A stretch of 64,000 bases of DNA, taken from the NCBI GenBank assembly GCA_037367405.1, contig JAZKJV010007240.1:806001-870000 (forward strand), given 5' to 3'. This DNA is from Ottelia alismoides. Lineage: Eukaryota; Streptophyta; Magnoliopsida; Alismatales; Hydrocharitaceae. Shown piece by piece: positions 22,926-34,061 of the stretch. Below the pieces are notes generated by a model. The model was not told the DNA's origin. It did not search any database and worked only from the letters and a program-made list of their open reading frames with translations. The translations under genes and the position numbers were made by a program. The first letter of the stretch is position 1. Every line of letters begins with the position of its first letter.

Positions 22926-23121
22926 ATAGATTTATACTCATTAGCCATAATCACATCATTAAGACTAATTAAGCATGATTAATGCTAATTACCCGTCATT
23001 ACTGATAATTAAGCGTCATTAGTATAGATTTACATTCATTAGCCATAATCACATCATTAAGACTAATTAAGCATGATTAGTGCTAATTACACATCATTAA
23101 TGATAATTAAGCGTCATTAGC
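22926..23121 (+). repeat. 98-bp tandem duplication in U3
   Basis: Two units with a period of 98, each 'atagattta..cattagccataatcacatca..' through 'aattaagcgtcattag'. The duplication is also present in the 3' LTR (from about 30,008), so it predates this insertion. Each unit carries the phrase shared with the solo LTR at 17,128. Confidence 0.85.
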
Positions 23122-23128
23122 AAAAGTA

Positions 23129-23474
23129 GGACACATGGAGAGGAAATCATGGGACACGTGTCGTTATATAGTTAGGACAAGTGTCAAAAACTCAATAGTG
23201 CCATGTGTCATCGTCCTAAGACTAACACATGTCATGGTGTAGTATCTTGCTTGGGCAACAAGTTATCTCGTGGATAAACCAAACCTATTACTTGGACAAC
23301 AAGTTATCTCATGGATAAACCAAACCTATTACTTGGGCAACAAGTTTTCTCATGAATAAGACATGTGGCATGCCATGTGTCGTCATACATGGAAGAGAGG
23401 CAACAAGTGGCTTAGAGGCTCCCTTACATGTTGACACATGTCACACATGTAAAGGGGGTGGAGGCCTATAAATA
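23129..23474 (+). promoter_or_regulatory. LTR promoter: array of CACATGT/CACGTGT boxes and TATA
   Basis: TATA box TATAAATA at 23,467-23,474. In the 340 bases upstream the motif (G)ACA(C/A)(G/A)TGTC or its variants recurs about eight times (e.g. GACACGTGTC 23,152-23,161, a perfect palindrome; others near 23,176, 23,202, 23,225, 23,363, 23,376, 23,430 and 23,440). ACGTG and CATGTG cores are plant bZIP and bHLH binding types. Most copies persist in the 3' LTR. Confidence 0.6.
23250..23362 (+). repeat. 41-bp tandem repeat, three units, in U3
   Basis: Units start at 23,250, 23,291 and 23,332 (cttgg(g/a)caacaagtt(a/t)tctc..). The last is partial and diverged. The same array is in the 3' LTR at about 30,333. 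Confidence 0.85.
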
Positions 23475-24969
23475 CCCATGACCCCCCATACTCCTCCTCA
23501 CTTCATCCCACGCCCATCTCTCCACCTTAGAGCCGCAAGGCCGCCGAGGTTGCGGGAGGAGCACGAGAGGAGCCACAGCGAAGCCTTGTCGGTGATCGAG
23601 AGCGTTTTTGAAGCCGTAACGAAGTTCTATCCGCACCAAGCTGTAGTATTCAATCTAAAACGGCAATAGGGGATTTCACTAAAGAAGGTGTTTCGGACTC
23701 AAGTTAGACAACAATCAGGTGAAGGATTCTCAAGCGCTATTTTAAAGCACTAGTCTTTAGATTTTATGCATGGTTTGAGTAGTTAGTATGAAATCGTGCT
23801 TTCTAAAGTTTTTATGCATGAATTACAAGTACCATACAGTTAATATGAAATCAGGGCTTTAAAACGTATTTCAGATGTCGTTTCATGTGTTTTTATCATG
23901 ATAGCATGTTTTTAAGCATTTCGTTCGTTGTGGAACAAGAAGCATAAGTTTCACTATTTAGATATGAGTTTTTACGTGAAGAATTATGTTTTTCAAGGTT
24001 ACTATGCATTATGGATCGGTTTGCTAGTTCTTAATAAGTTCTAGTTATCAGAATATGTATGTTATGTCAAGATTGTTTTATGTTCATGATTTAGTTGTTA
24101 TGAGCTTGAATTAGCAAGTTTACGGTTTATTAGTGGCAAGAAAAGAATCCGAATCAGAAGATAAGCACCACAGTAGCTCTTTTATACAAATCATGAACTA
24201 GCCATTAGATATGGTGATGTCATTAGATATGACCCTGAAACCGCCATTAGATATGGCAAACCATTAGATATGGTATCAAGAGGACTTTGGTTCCGCATTC
24301 TATATATATATATAGGCTTTGGGCTGTATGCATGGTGTTTTTGGTCTTTGGGACAGTCTGCGTGTATGACTTAGCTTTGTTTCAGCGTTCATGAATCGAT
24401 AAATTAGCCACAGTGGTGATTAGTACAAACAGCTTGATAGTGATGATTATGTTTCAGTTTATCTGCTTTTGAAGTGATTTCAGCGTTCATTCTTAAAACT
24501 AGCATGTTGTTATATGTAATTTCTGTCATAAGGTCTCTTTCAAGCTATTTCACAATATTCAGCATAAATTTTTGTCATGATGCTCATATTTCAGATTTTA
24601 GCTATATGTAAAAAGCTTGAGATCCTTTCACTGGGTCTAAGCTCATAAATGGGTTTAGACTCATCCCTTTATATTATAATTATGTACAGATCAGTAGAAT
24701 CACGACTAGCAGGGGAAAGGACCGCTTACAAATTAGGAGGAGGTGTCGTTTGTTTTTTTTGTTTGTTTTTGTACTGTCCGTGTTATTTTTGTAAGAAGTT
24801 GTAATAGATAGAACTCGTGTAATACACTTATTGGTGTTGTGAACTTGAAATAGAAAGATGTTATGTTTTATGAGATTGCCACATATGTACTTGAGGGAAA
24901 AAAATTAAAGGAAAAGAAAGATCTCTGTCGCGGCACGTTCTGGTTAGCGGGACGGGTCGTGACAACTTG

Positions 24970-24982
24970 TGGTATCAGAGCA
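24970..24982 (+). other. Primer binding site, initiator tRNA-Met type
   Basis: TGGTATCAGAGCA lies 5 bases after the LTR end. This is the common plant LTR retrotransposon primer site complementary to the 3' end of initiator tRNA-Met. Confidence 0.9.
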
Positions 24983-25141
24983 ATGGTTTTAGGACCTTGA
25001 GCAAGAATAATATTAGGAGTCGACCTATAAGTATTAGAAGATAATTTTGTTATTGATATTATAGTCTTGAGGATGTCTAGAATCATTATTGGAGGATTTT
25101 GTTGATGATGATCTAACTGAAATTGTATTTTCTAGGAAACC

Positions 25142-26079
25142 ATGGCAGCAGAGCAGCCACCTGTGACCACACAAGGCCCTAGTCATGAGAATGATAACAA
25201 TAATAACGTGTACGACACGTTGACCTTGATAGCACAAACACTAGGAGGCATGGCTGCCCACTCAGTTAAAAGACATGAATTTGAGCACCAGTTACCATTT
25301 GAACACGTAAAGAAGCTGGGAGGAGAACCATTTGTAGGATACACTGATCCAAAGAAGGCCAGGGAATGGTTCAAGAATATGGAGAAAATATTTGCTCTAA
25401 TGGACTGTATAAACAAACAAAAGTTGAAGTATACCATATTTCTTCTGAAAGATAGTGCTGATGATTGGTGGACATCGGTGAAAATGAAATATCCAAACCC
25501 ATCTCATATTACATGGGAGATCTTTGAGAAAGAGTTCAATGAAAAATACTACCCAAGGGTTTATCAGGAAGAGAAACGTAGGGAATTTCTATTCCTTACT
25601 CAGTGGAGCAATATGTTTGATGAATATGAGAAGAAATTCACCGAACATTCAAAGTTTACTGCTTCTCTGGTTGCAACAGAAGAATAAAGGTGTAGACGTC
25701 TAGAAGATGGTATGCATATTGACTTAAAAGAAATGGTTTCGGCCACGAGATATACAGATTATGCAAAATTGGTGGAAGTTGCTCGTAGGGCTGAACGAGT
25801 GGTGATAGAAAGAATAAAGTGCAATGATCGCAGAAAGAAAAGGTTTGCAGATAGACCCCTATGGAGAGGAAGCATGAACAAAGAACCAATAATAGCTGGG
25901 AATTCAAGGCAAGATAATAGGTCAGTTCCTAGAGTACAAGGGAATCAAACAAATAGATATACAGTTGAGACTTCTGAAAATAGAACTCTTTCTTTTCCAC
26001 AATGTACAAACTGTGGAAAGTTTCATCCGGGAACTTGCCCAAGGGGACCACTGGGTGTTATCAATGTGGCGAGATAGGC
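25142..26079 (+). pseudogene. gag: gag (capsid and nucleocapsid), broken
   Basis: Starts at ATG 25,142 after a leader of about 175 bases. Residues about 60-165 are the retrotransposon gag domain (phrases 'AREWFKNMEKIF', 'KYTIFLLKDSADDWW', 'ITWEIFEKEFNEKYYP'), followed in the same frame by the conserved 'ATRYTDYAKLVEVARRAERV' stretch. A TAA at 25,685-25,687 separates the two parts without a frame change, so it is a point nonsense mutation. A first Cys cluster (C-x2-C-x8-C, 26,003-26,038) is in this frame. The CCHC knuckle (26,056-26,097) is one frame over, so one base was lost between about 26,041 and 26,055, next to a G run. Gag would form the particle and bind the RNA; this copy cannot. Confidence 0.9.
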
Positions 26080-28123
26080 CACACACGTCAGAATTGTCCC
26101 GCACTTGTCCAACGCCGTCGGGTTATGGGAAGACCGACAACAAATCAAAATCGTGATGTTATTATACGTCGTCCTCCACCTATAAGGGAACAAAATAAAA
26201 ACAATACACAGAAGAGATCAAACCAGAGAGAGGGAAAAGCTTTTGCCATGACCTTAGAGGAGACCATATCTGTAGACGATGTTGTATCAGGTAACACTAT
26301 TAATTTTGGTAAAAGTGCACATACTCTTATTGATTCTGGTGCAAGTCATTCTTTTATTTCACAAAGATTCTCCCTATATGCTGATAAAGTAACAAGTACT
26401 CTCAAGCATGCTTTAGCAATTTCTTTGCCTAAGCGAGAACCAGAAATTATTAGGAATGTTCTCCGAAATTGTTTGGTAAAGATAGGAGAGAATTATATTG
26501 AAGTAGACCTGATTCCTATGGAGATAAGGGAATTTGATGCTATCATAGGAATGGATTGCTTAAGTACATATCATGCTCTTATAGACTGTCATCTGAAGCA
26601 TGTTACTTTGAGAAAACCAGGTGATGTTAAATTAACTTTCTATGGAGAAAGAAGGATATATCCTACCCATGCCATCTCCTGTCTCTTAGCCCAGAAGTTG
26701 ATAAGGAAGGGATATTCCTCTTATATTGCTTACGTGTTTAATACTAAGGCAGAAGCAGTCAGTTTAGAAAACATCTCTGTGGTGAAGGAGTTTCCAGAAG
26801 TGTTTCCAAATGAACTACCAGGAATTCCTCCTGATAGGGAAATTGAATTCACTATTGACCTCATTACGGGTACCAATCTAATTGCCTTAGCTCCTTACAT
26901 AATGGCCCCAGCTAAACTTAAAGAACTCAAAACTCAAATGCAGGAGTTGACAGATAAGGGATTTATACAGTCCAGTATGTCACCATGGGGTGCTCCTGTT
27001 CTATTTGTCAAGAAGAAAGATGGCTCCATGAGACTTTGTATAGACTACAGGAGACTAAACAGAGTGACTGTCCGCAATAACTATCCTCTGCCGAGAATAG
27101 ATGACTTATTTGACCAATTGCAAGGGGCCTCTGTATTTTCCAAGATTGAATTGATATCTGGCTATCATCAGTTAAAGATTAAAGGAGTAGATGTCCCTAA
27201 AACTGCATTCCGAACCCGATATGGGCATTATGAATTCCTAGTAATGCCTTTTGGATTGACAAATGCCCCAGCTGCCTTTATGGACTTGATGAATAGGGTT
27301 TTCCGTCCATATCTGGACAAGTTCGTGATCGTATTTATTGATGATATTCTAGTATATTCTAAAACAGAGGAAGAACATAGAGAACACTTGAGAATTATAC
27401 TTCAAACTCTGAAGGAACACCGATTATATGCAAAGTTTGATAAATGTGAGTTTTGGTTAAGGAATGTTGCATTTCTAGGCCATGTCATATCTGGAGAAGG
27501 AATAACAGTAGATCCAACAAAGATAGAAGCGGTTCTTAGATGTGAACGACCGATAAATGGATCAGAAATCCGAAGTTTCCTTGGATTAGCTGGGTATTAT
27601 CGAAGATTTGTTGAAAACTTTTCTAGAATTGCCGCACCATTGACAAGATTAACTCTAAAGAATGTGAAGTATAGTTGGGACGAAGAATGCAAGAAGAGTT
27701 TTAAGGAACTCAAGAGTCGTATCACCTCAGCACCTATACTTAGCTTTCCTTCAGGGAAAGGTAATTATGTAATCTATAGAGATGCCTCAAGACAAGGGCT
27801 GGGATGCGTCTTAATGCAGAATGATAAGGTGATTGCTTATGCTTCTAGAAAGCTAAAACAACATGAGTTAAATTACCCAACTCATGATCTTGAGTTAGCT
27901 GCTATAGTATTTGCCTTAAAGATCTGGAGACACTACCTATATGGAGAAACTTGTTGAATCTTTACGGATCACAAGAGTTTGAAATATATTTTCTCTTAGA
28001 AAGAGTTGAATTTAAGGCAAAGAAGATGGTTAGAGCTAATCAAAGATTATGATTGTTCCATAGAATATCATCCGGGGAAAGACAATGTCGTAGCTGATGC
28101 TCTCAGTAGAAGGTCTAAGGGTC
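26056..28123 (+). pseudogene. pol: pol part 1: zinc knuckle, protease, RT, RNase H
   Basis: Open from the CCHC knuckle to 27,957. The protease active-site Asp is in [12 protein letters not shown] (Asp codon 26,332). The RT fingers phrase '[20 protein letters not shown]' begins near 27,002. Motif A reads [12 protein letters not shown]: the catalytic Asp expected after 'KI' is Glu (codon 27,148-27,150). The catalytic FIDDIL is intact (27,337-27,354). RNase H has its Asp (27,781), Glu (27,892) and Asp (27,967). In-frame stops stand at 27,955-27,957 (TGA, just before IFTDHK) and 27,997-27,999 (TAG at a position usually Gln). The frame then continues to the ADALSRR phrase at about 28,120. Two or more lesions plus the motif A change make it inactive. 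Confidence 0.92.
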
Positions 28124-29659
28124 AGCTATCTCACTTAAAAGGAGAATATTATCAGTTGAAAGAGTTACGTACAGAGTTAACCATAAATAGCTCTGGAGCC
28201 ATATTAGCATCCTTACAAGTGAGACCCATATTATATGATAAAATTAAGGAGGTACAAGTCCATGATTCTGAAATCATTAGAATGATTGAAAAGATTAAGG
28301 GAGGAGATGAAGCCGGGCATACAATAGATGATCAAGGGGTCTTATTATTTAAAGGAAGATTGTGTGTTCCAAAGAAATCTGATATAAAGACTGAGATTCT
28401 GGAGGAGGCACATAACTCTATATATACTATGCACCCAGGAAGTAATAAGATGTATAGAACACTTAAGAGCTACTATTGGTGGTCTGGAATGAAGAGAGAG
28501 ATTGCAGAGTATGTTTCTAGATGTCCTATATGCCAACAAACAAAACCAGAGCGTTTGAGACCTGCGGGGACATTACAACCACTTCCAATACCAGAATGGA
28601 AATGGGAACACATCATTATGGATTTTGTTACAGGTTTCCAAGGACCCGTCAAGGTCATGATGCAATATGGGTCATAGTGGAGAGATTAACTAAGTATGAA
28701 CATTTCTTAGCCATTAACATGACATACAGTCTAGACCCTTTGGGAAAGATCTTTGTTAATGAGATAGTTAGCCGTCATGGGGCTCCTGTGTCAATTGTTT
28801 CTGATAGAGATCCACGATTTACTTCTAAGATATGGCCAAGCTTACATAAAGCTATGGGAACAAAGTTAGCATTTAGTACAACCTTTCATCCTCAAACAGA
28901 TGGCCAATCAGAACGAACTATCCAGACTCTAGAAGACATGCTTAAAGCTTGTGCACTGAGCTTTAAAGAAAGCTGGGATGAACATCTCTCACTTTTAGAG
29001 TTTGCATACAATAACAACTATCATACTAGTATTGGGATGGCACCTTATGAACCATTGTATGGAAGACCATGTAGAACACCTATCTGTTGGAGTGAGGTTG
29101 GAGAACGAAAATTGGTTCAACCTGAACTAATACAAAGCACAATAGAAAAAGTTGAGGAAATCAAGAGATGCTTAAAGGCAGCGCAAAGCAGACAGAAAAG
29201 TTATGCAGATAAGCGAAGGAGAGACTTAGAATTTCAAGTGGGAGACCATGTGTTTCTAAAAGTATCTCCATGGAAAGGCCTAATCAGATTTGGAAAGAAA
29301 GGGAAACTAAGCCCTAGATACATTGGCCTTATGAGATCACGGAGAGAATCGGTAGTGTGGCATATCGTCTTCAACTTCCATCTGAACTAGCAAGGATACA
29401 TAATGTCTTTCAGGTCTCCACACTTCAGAAGTATATTTCAGATCCAACCCATATGATACAACATCAAGATATTCAATTGAAGGAAGATCTTTCATACGAG
29501 GAGGTTCCAGTGGAAATTCTAGATTATAAAGTACAAGAGCTTTGTACAAAGAAGATTCCTTTAGTTAAAGTTTTATGGAGGAGTCACGCAATAGAAGAAG
29601 CCACATGGGAACGAGAGGAAGAAATGAGATCTCAATATCCCCACTTATTTTCAAGCTAG
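28124..29659 (+). pseudogene. pol: pol part 2: integrase and C-terminal chromodomain
   Basis: The integrase zinc domain (His-His-Cys-Cys; 'MHPGSNKMY', 'CPICQQTK') is at about 28,400-28,550. The DDE catalytic residues are all present: Asp codon 28,621, Asp codon 28,803, Glu codon 28,911. One base is missing in the T run at about 28,634-28,636, shifting the frame just after the first Asp, and another in the C run at about 29,327. After the second shift the frame runs 29,357-29,659 and ends in a chromodomain-like stretch (IPLVKVLWRSHAIEEATWER, about 29,550-29,610). A chromodomain on integrase is thought to direct insertion to heterochromatin. The region ends 50 bases before the 3' LTR. Confidence 0.92.
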
Positions 29660-29697
29660 CAAAGGTACTTAAATTTCGAGGACAAAATTTATTGCAA

Positions 29698-29709
29698 GTA
29701 GTGGAGAAT
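29698..29709 (+). other. Polypurine tract, weak
   Basis: AGTAGTGGAGAA directly before the 3' LTR, the usual place for plus-strand DNA priming. It is interrupted by two T residues, so it is poorer than typical. The preceding 'aatttcgaggacaaaattt' is a familiar phrase in this lineage. Confidence 0.7.
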
Positions 29710-32045
29710 TGTAATACGCGTTTTGTACACTATGCCTTTGAATGTTATCAAGTGTTGTTTAAAGGAAATATTGGATTGATAGTGTTCACACTTTACAGAT
29801 ACCATAGTCAATAGATTCTCCTTGATGCAATGATTTCATTGAAACTTGTTGTGTTTATATCAGAGACCATCTTGTATAAAAATGGATTTCAAAAGGTTCT
29901 CTGAATTGTGTAGCACCTCAAAACATAGTACCACATCTACTAATCTGGAATTTTGGTAGTACCTTATAAGTAGTAGAAGCCACTACTTGCATAGTGCCCA
30001 TAATGTTATAGATTTATACTCGTTAGCCATAATCACATCATTAAGACTAATTAAGCATGATTAATGCTAGTTACCCGTTATTAGTGATAATTAAGCGTCA
30101 TTAGTATAGATTTACACTCATTAGCCATAATCACATCATTAAAACTAATTAAGCATGATTAATGCTAATTACCCGTCATTTATGATAATATTAAGCGTCA
30201 TTAACAAAAGTAGGACACATGGAGAGGAAATCATGGGACACGTGTCGTTATATAGTTAGGACAAGTGTCAAAAACTCAATAGTGCCATGTTTCATCATCC
30301 TAAGACTAACACATGTCATGGTGTAGTCTCTTGCTTGGGCAACAAGTTATCTCGTGGATAAGCCAAACCTATTACTTGGGCAACAAGTTATCTCATGGAT
30401 AAACCAATCCTATTACTTGGGCACCAAGTTTTCTCATGAATAAGACATGTGGCATGCCATGTGTCGTCATACATGGAAGAGAGGAAACTTGTGGCTTAGA
30501 GGCTCCCTTACATGTTGACACATGTCACACATGTAAAGGGGGTGGAGGCCTATAAATACCCATGACCCCCATACTCCTCCTCACTTCATCCCACGCCCAT
30601 CTCTCCACCTTAGAGCCGCAAGGCCGCCGAGGTTGCGAGAGGAGCACGAGAGGAGCCACGACGAAGCCTTGGCGGTGATCGAGAGCGTTTTTGAAGTCGT
30701 AACGAAGTTCTGTCCGCATCAAGCCGTAGTATTCAATCTAAGACGGCTATAGGGGAGATTTCACTAAAGAAGGTGTTTCGGACTCAAGTTAGACAACAAT
30801 CAGGTGAGGGATTCTCAAGCGCTATTTTAAAGCACTAGTCTTTAGCTTTTATGCGTGGTTTGAGTAGTTAGTATGAAATCATGTTTTCTAAAGTTTTTAC
30901 GCATGAATTACAAGTACCATACAGTTAATATGAAATCAGGGCTTTAGAACGTATTTCAGATGTTGTTTCATGTGTTTTTATCATGATAGCATGTTTTTAA
31001 GCATTTCGTTCGTTGTGGAACAAGAAGCATCAGTTTCACTACTTAGATATGAGTTTTTACGTGAAGAATTATGTTTTGCAAGGTTACTATGCATTATGGA
31101 TCGGTTTGCTAGTTCTTAATAAGTTCTAGTTATCAGAATATGTATGTTATGTCAAAATTGTTTTATGTTCATGATTTAGCTGTTATGAGCTTGAATTAGC
31201 AAGTTTACGGTTTATTAGTGGCAACAAAGAATCAGAATCAGAAGATAAGCACCACAGTAGCTCTTTTATGCAAATCATGAACTAGCCATTAGATATGGTG
31301 ATGTCATTAGATATGACCCTGAAACCGCCATTAGATATGGCAAATTATTAGATATGGTATCAAGAGGACTTTGGGTCCGCATTCTATATACATATAGGCT
31401 TTGGGCTGTATGCAGGGTATTTTTGTTCTTTGGGACCGTCTGCGCGTATGACTTAGCTTTGTTTCAGCGTTCATGAGTCAATAAATTAGCCACAGTGATG
31501 ATTAGTACAAACAGCTTGATAGTGATGATTATGTTTCAGTTTATTTGCTTTTGAAGTGATTCAGCGTTCATTCTTAAAACTAGCACGTTGTTATATGTAA
31601 TTTCTGTCATAAGGTCTCTTTCAAGCTATTTCACAGTATTCAGCATAAATTTTTGTCATGATGCTCATATTTCAGATTTTAGCTATATGTAAAAAGCTTG
31701 AGATCCTTTCACTGGGTCTAAGCTCATAAATGGATTTAGACTCATCCCTTTATATTATAATTATGTACAGATCAGCAGAATCATGGCTAGCAGGGAAAAG
31801 GACCGCTTACAAATTAGGAGGAGGTGTCGTTTGCTTTTTTTGTTTGTTTTTGTACTGTCCGTGTTATTTTTGTAAGAAGTTGTAATAGATAGAACTCGTG
31901 TAATATACTTCTTGGTGTTGTGAACTTGAAATAGAAAGATGTTATGTTTTATGAGATTGCCACATGTGTACTTGAGGGAAAAAAATTAAAGGAAAAGAAA
32001 TATCTCTATCGTGGCACGTTCTGGTTAGCGGGACGGGTCATGACA
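29710..32045 (+). repeat. 3' LTR of the 22,628 element
   Basis: 2,336 bp, TGTAATACGCG...GGGTCATGACA, collinear with the 5' LTR including both tandem repeats and the TATA box (at about 30,552). Differences from the 5' LTR are mostly single-base and concentrated in the first 500 bases. The LTR promoter here reads outward into 32 kb. Confidence 0.95.
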
Positions 32046-32050
32046 CATAT

Positions 32051-34056
32051 AAACTTAGAGACTTCACAAAGTGCAAATTGTCTAGTCTCAACCTCAGATT
32101 TCTGACAACTTATTAATGATGTGCATAAAATATCTTGTTAGTCAACCATAGCATTACATCTTGCACACCTTTTCATTGTGCGCTAAAAACGTTGAGGGCT
32201 CGAGTGCTTTTACCATGCATTGTAACAATGCAATGTGCCTCTCTGATTGATAAGGACATGCATATTGACTTATAAGAGACCAAAGAAGTTCCTACATATG
32301 AACTTATCGATCTTCATATTGTGTAACTTCATCCCACTTTATTTTAGATAGATGGATCTAACAATTGTGATACTAGATTGTTGAGCATAGTGGGAGTTAA
32401 ATGAAAATCAAGCACATTAACAAGAATGTTTGAAACAACTATGAAATGAGATTTATATTATTTCCCGTAAATGGACTTCACATATGGTGGCGGGGATGTA
32501 TTGGTCTCTGTATGGTGGAACAACTATAGTACAGAAGATGGCTCAAAATTCTAACCCTATGAGGGTTTATATAGTACCCGATTATGTTTGGATCCTCTAA
32601 TCACAAAATAAATAAGATTCGAACAAATTCTCCAACACTACAATAAAGTTGACGTAAGCTAACACATAATTTACTATCCATTTCTATATCTTCTAAAATT
32701 AAAATTGTAGTAACAAATATTGTTCATTATTTTGGCAACAAATATTATATTCATTGTTATCTTCCTCACAACAAGTCATATAACTATGATTATTCATTAA
32801 TGTTTTCTTCTAATCATTGTTACATTTAGCAAAAATTACTATATAATTAATAGTTAATAGAAAAGTCGTCATTAGATGTGTTGGGAAAAAGGGCGGCTCT
32901 TACTCCACATGTTGTAGTTAAACTCAAGCAATGACTAATTGTTGAAGCGTGTGTGGGACAGAAACTTAGATCTCTAACCATGATGAGCAACAACCCCGAA
33001 TAGCTATCACAAGTAAATAATCAAATAAAACAAAGTACAAATAATAAGCAGCCACAAAACACATATATTTTAACGTGGAAACCCCACAAAATGTAAGGTG
33101 GAAAATGATGGGCCTTATATACCAAAAATTCTTCAATATAGTTGGTGATAAGTTCATTCTCCTCACAATGGCACTCAAAAAAACCAAACCCTCTTCTTTG
33201 TGTATTAACCAAGGAATACCACTAATCAAGGATAACAAGAGGAGATGAAATAAGATCACCCAATGTTGGAACCAAATTAACTGCCCTCTTAGTTGCCTCT
33301 TTTACGCTCTCGCATGAGCCACACACCACAGGATTTGAAGGACACCACTGAAGATCTTTATCATAGCATAACATGGACGATCAAAGTATAGTTAGCTATG
33401 GCACACAAGGTTGTTACTCTATACTTTTCTCATGTATATCCACAGTTGCGTGAGGTGTTCTACTCTTTGGAGAGAACGAAATAAGTATAGTAAGCCCCAA
33501 GAGACGTGTGATGCCCTTCCACTTGTTGTGTGGATAAGGACAAGTTAGAAGCTCCCTTCATAAGTGTTGGAAGCCAATTTCCACACTTATAATCTGCCAC
33601 CTGCTATGGCACGAATGCCATAGCATGTCACATATTGCATCTCCTGTGAAGCACCTTCTATGGCATGAGCGCCATAACATGTCACTTGCTGCAGTAACTT
33701 GTGATGCATATGCTATGATGTGAATGTCGTATCAGGTCACCTATTACATCTCTTGAGATGCACCAAGTACGGTTTCTGCTACTATATCATCTCCCACATC
33801 ACCACCTATTATGATGCACCTACTCAACCGGTTGTAGCATTACGACACCTGGTGCGACACACCTATTGTGCTTGCTGCTACTATGCTGCACCTAATACAG
33901 TGCTCTTGTTGCACCTACTACACCTTCGCCATAAGTTTGAACTATAGTAGGTCACCAATTATTAATAAATCTCCACCTTCCAGCCCATAGGGAGATCACC
34001 TGTTATCAAGATCGTATGCATGTAATGGCTGGACATCATGTTAGGTGCACTTGGAG
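32051..34056. other. Unassigned sequence between two retrotransposons
   Basis: Holds the tandem repeat at 33,602-33,770. An 'acgtggaaaccccac' phrase near 33,074 is of a kind often seen in plant LTR relics. A pyrimidine/purine-balanced stretch at 33,280-33,600 has no frame. Minus-strand frames at 32,966-33,259 are not supported as genes. The right end is the left flank of the 34,062 insertion; its continuation is at 60,646. Confidence 0.35.
33602..33770. repeat. About 55-bp tandem repeat with internal hairpins
   Basis: Three units start with 'ctat(g)g' near 33,604, 33,658 and 33,714. The first carries a perfect hairpin, GCTATGGCA (33,603-33,611) with TGCCATAGC (33,616-33,624). The second and third have the same hairpin with one or more mismatches. 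Weaker 'tgcacctact' repeats continue to about 33,930. Confidence 0.65.
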
Positions 34057-34061
34057 CATAC

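Larger units (their letters stand above)
22628..24964 (+). repeat. 5' LTR of the 22,628 element
   Basis: 2,337 bp, TGTAATACGCG...GGGTCGTGACA. It holds U3 with two internal tandem repeats and a CACRTGT-rich promoter, a TATA box at 23,467-23,474, a GC-richer leader (about 23,490-23,720), then a long AT-rich U5 side with a short (TA)n tract at about 24,300. The short open frame at 23,478-23,669 lies in the leader and is not claimed as a gene. Confidence 0.95.
22628..32045 (+). mobile_element. Complete Ty3/gypsy chromovirus-type LTR retrotransposon (Tekay/Del-like)
   Basis: 9,418 bp from TG at 22,628 to CA at 32,045. The 5-bp target duplication CATAT is perfect (22,623-22,627 and 32,046-32,050). 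Order: 5' LTR, tRNA-Met primer site, gag, protease, RT, RNase H, integrase, chromodomain, purine-rich tract, 3' LTR, which is the order of plant chromoviruses with long LTRs. The LTRs are close (roughly 15-20 differences in the first ~550 aligned bases, fewer later), so the insertion is much younger than its neighbours. It cannot make a full polyprotein: three stops and three single-base losses break the frame. Confidence 0.95.

Noticed and set aside
24300..24312. (TA)n tract as a possible regulatory feature
   Set aside because: It is a short microsatellite inside the LTR, shorter and different in the 3' LTR; ordinary slippage is enough.
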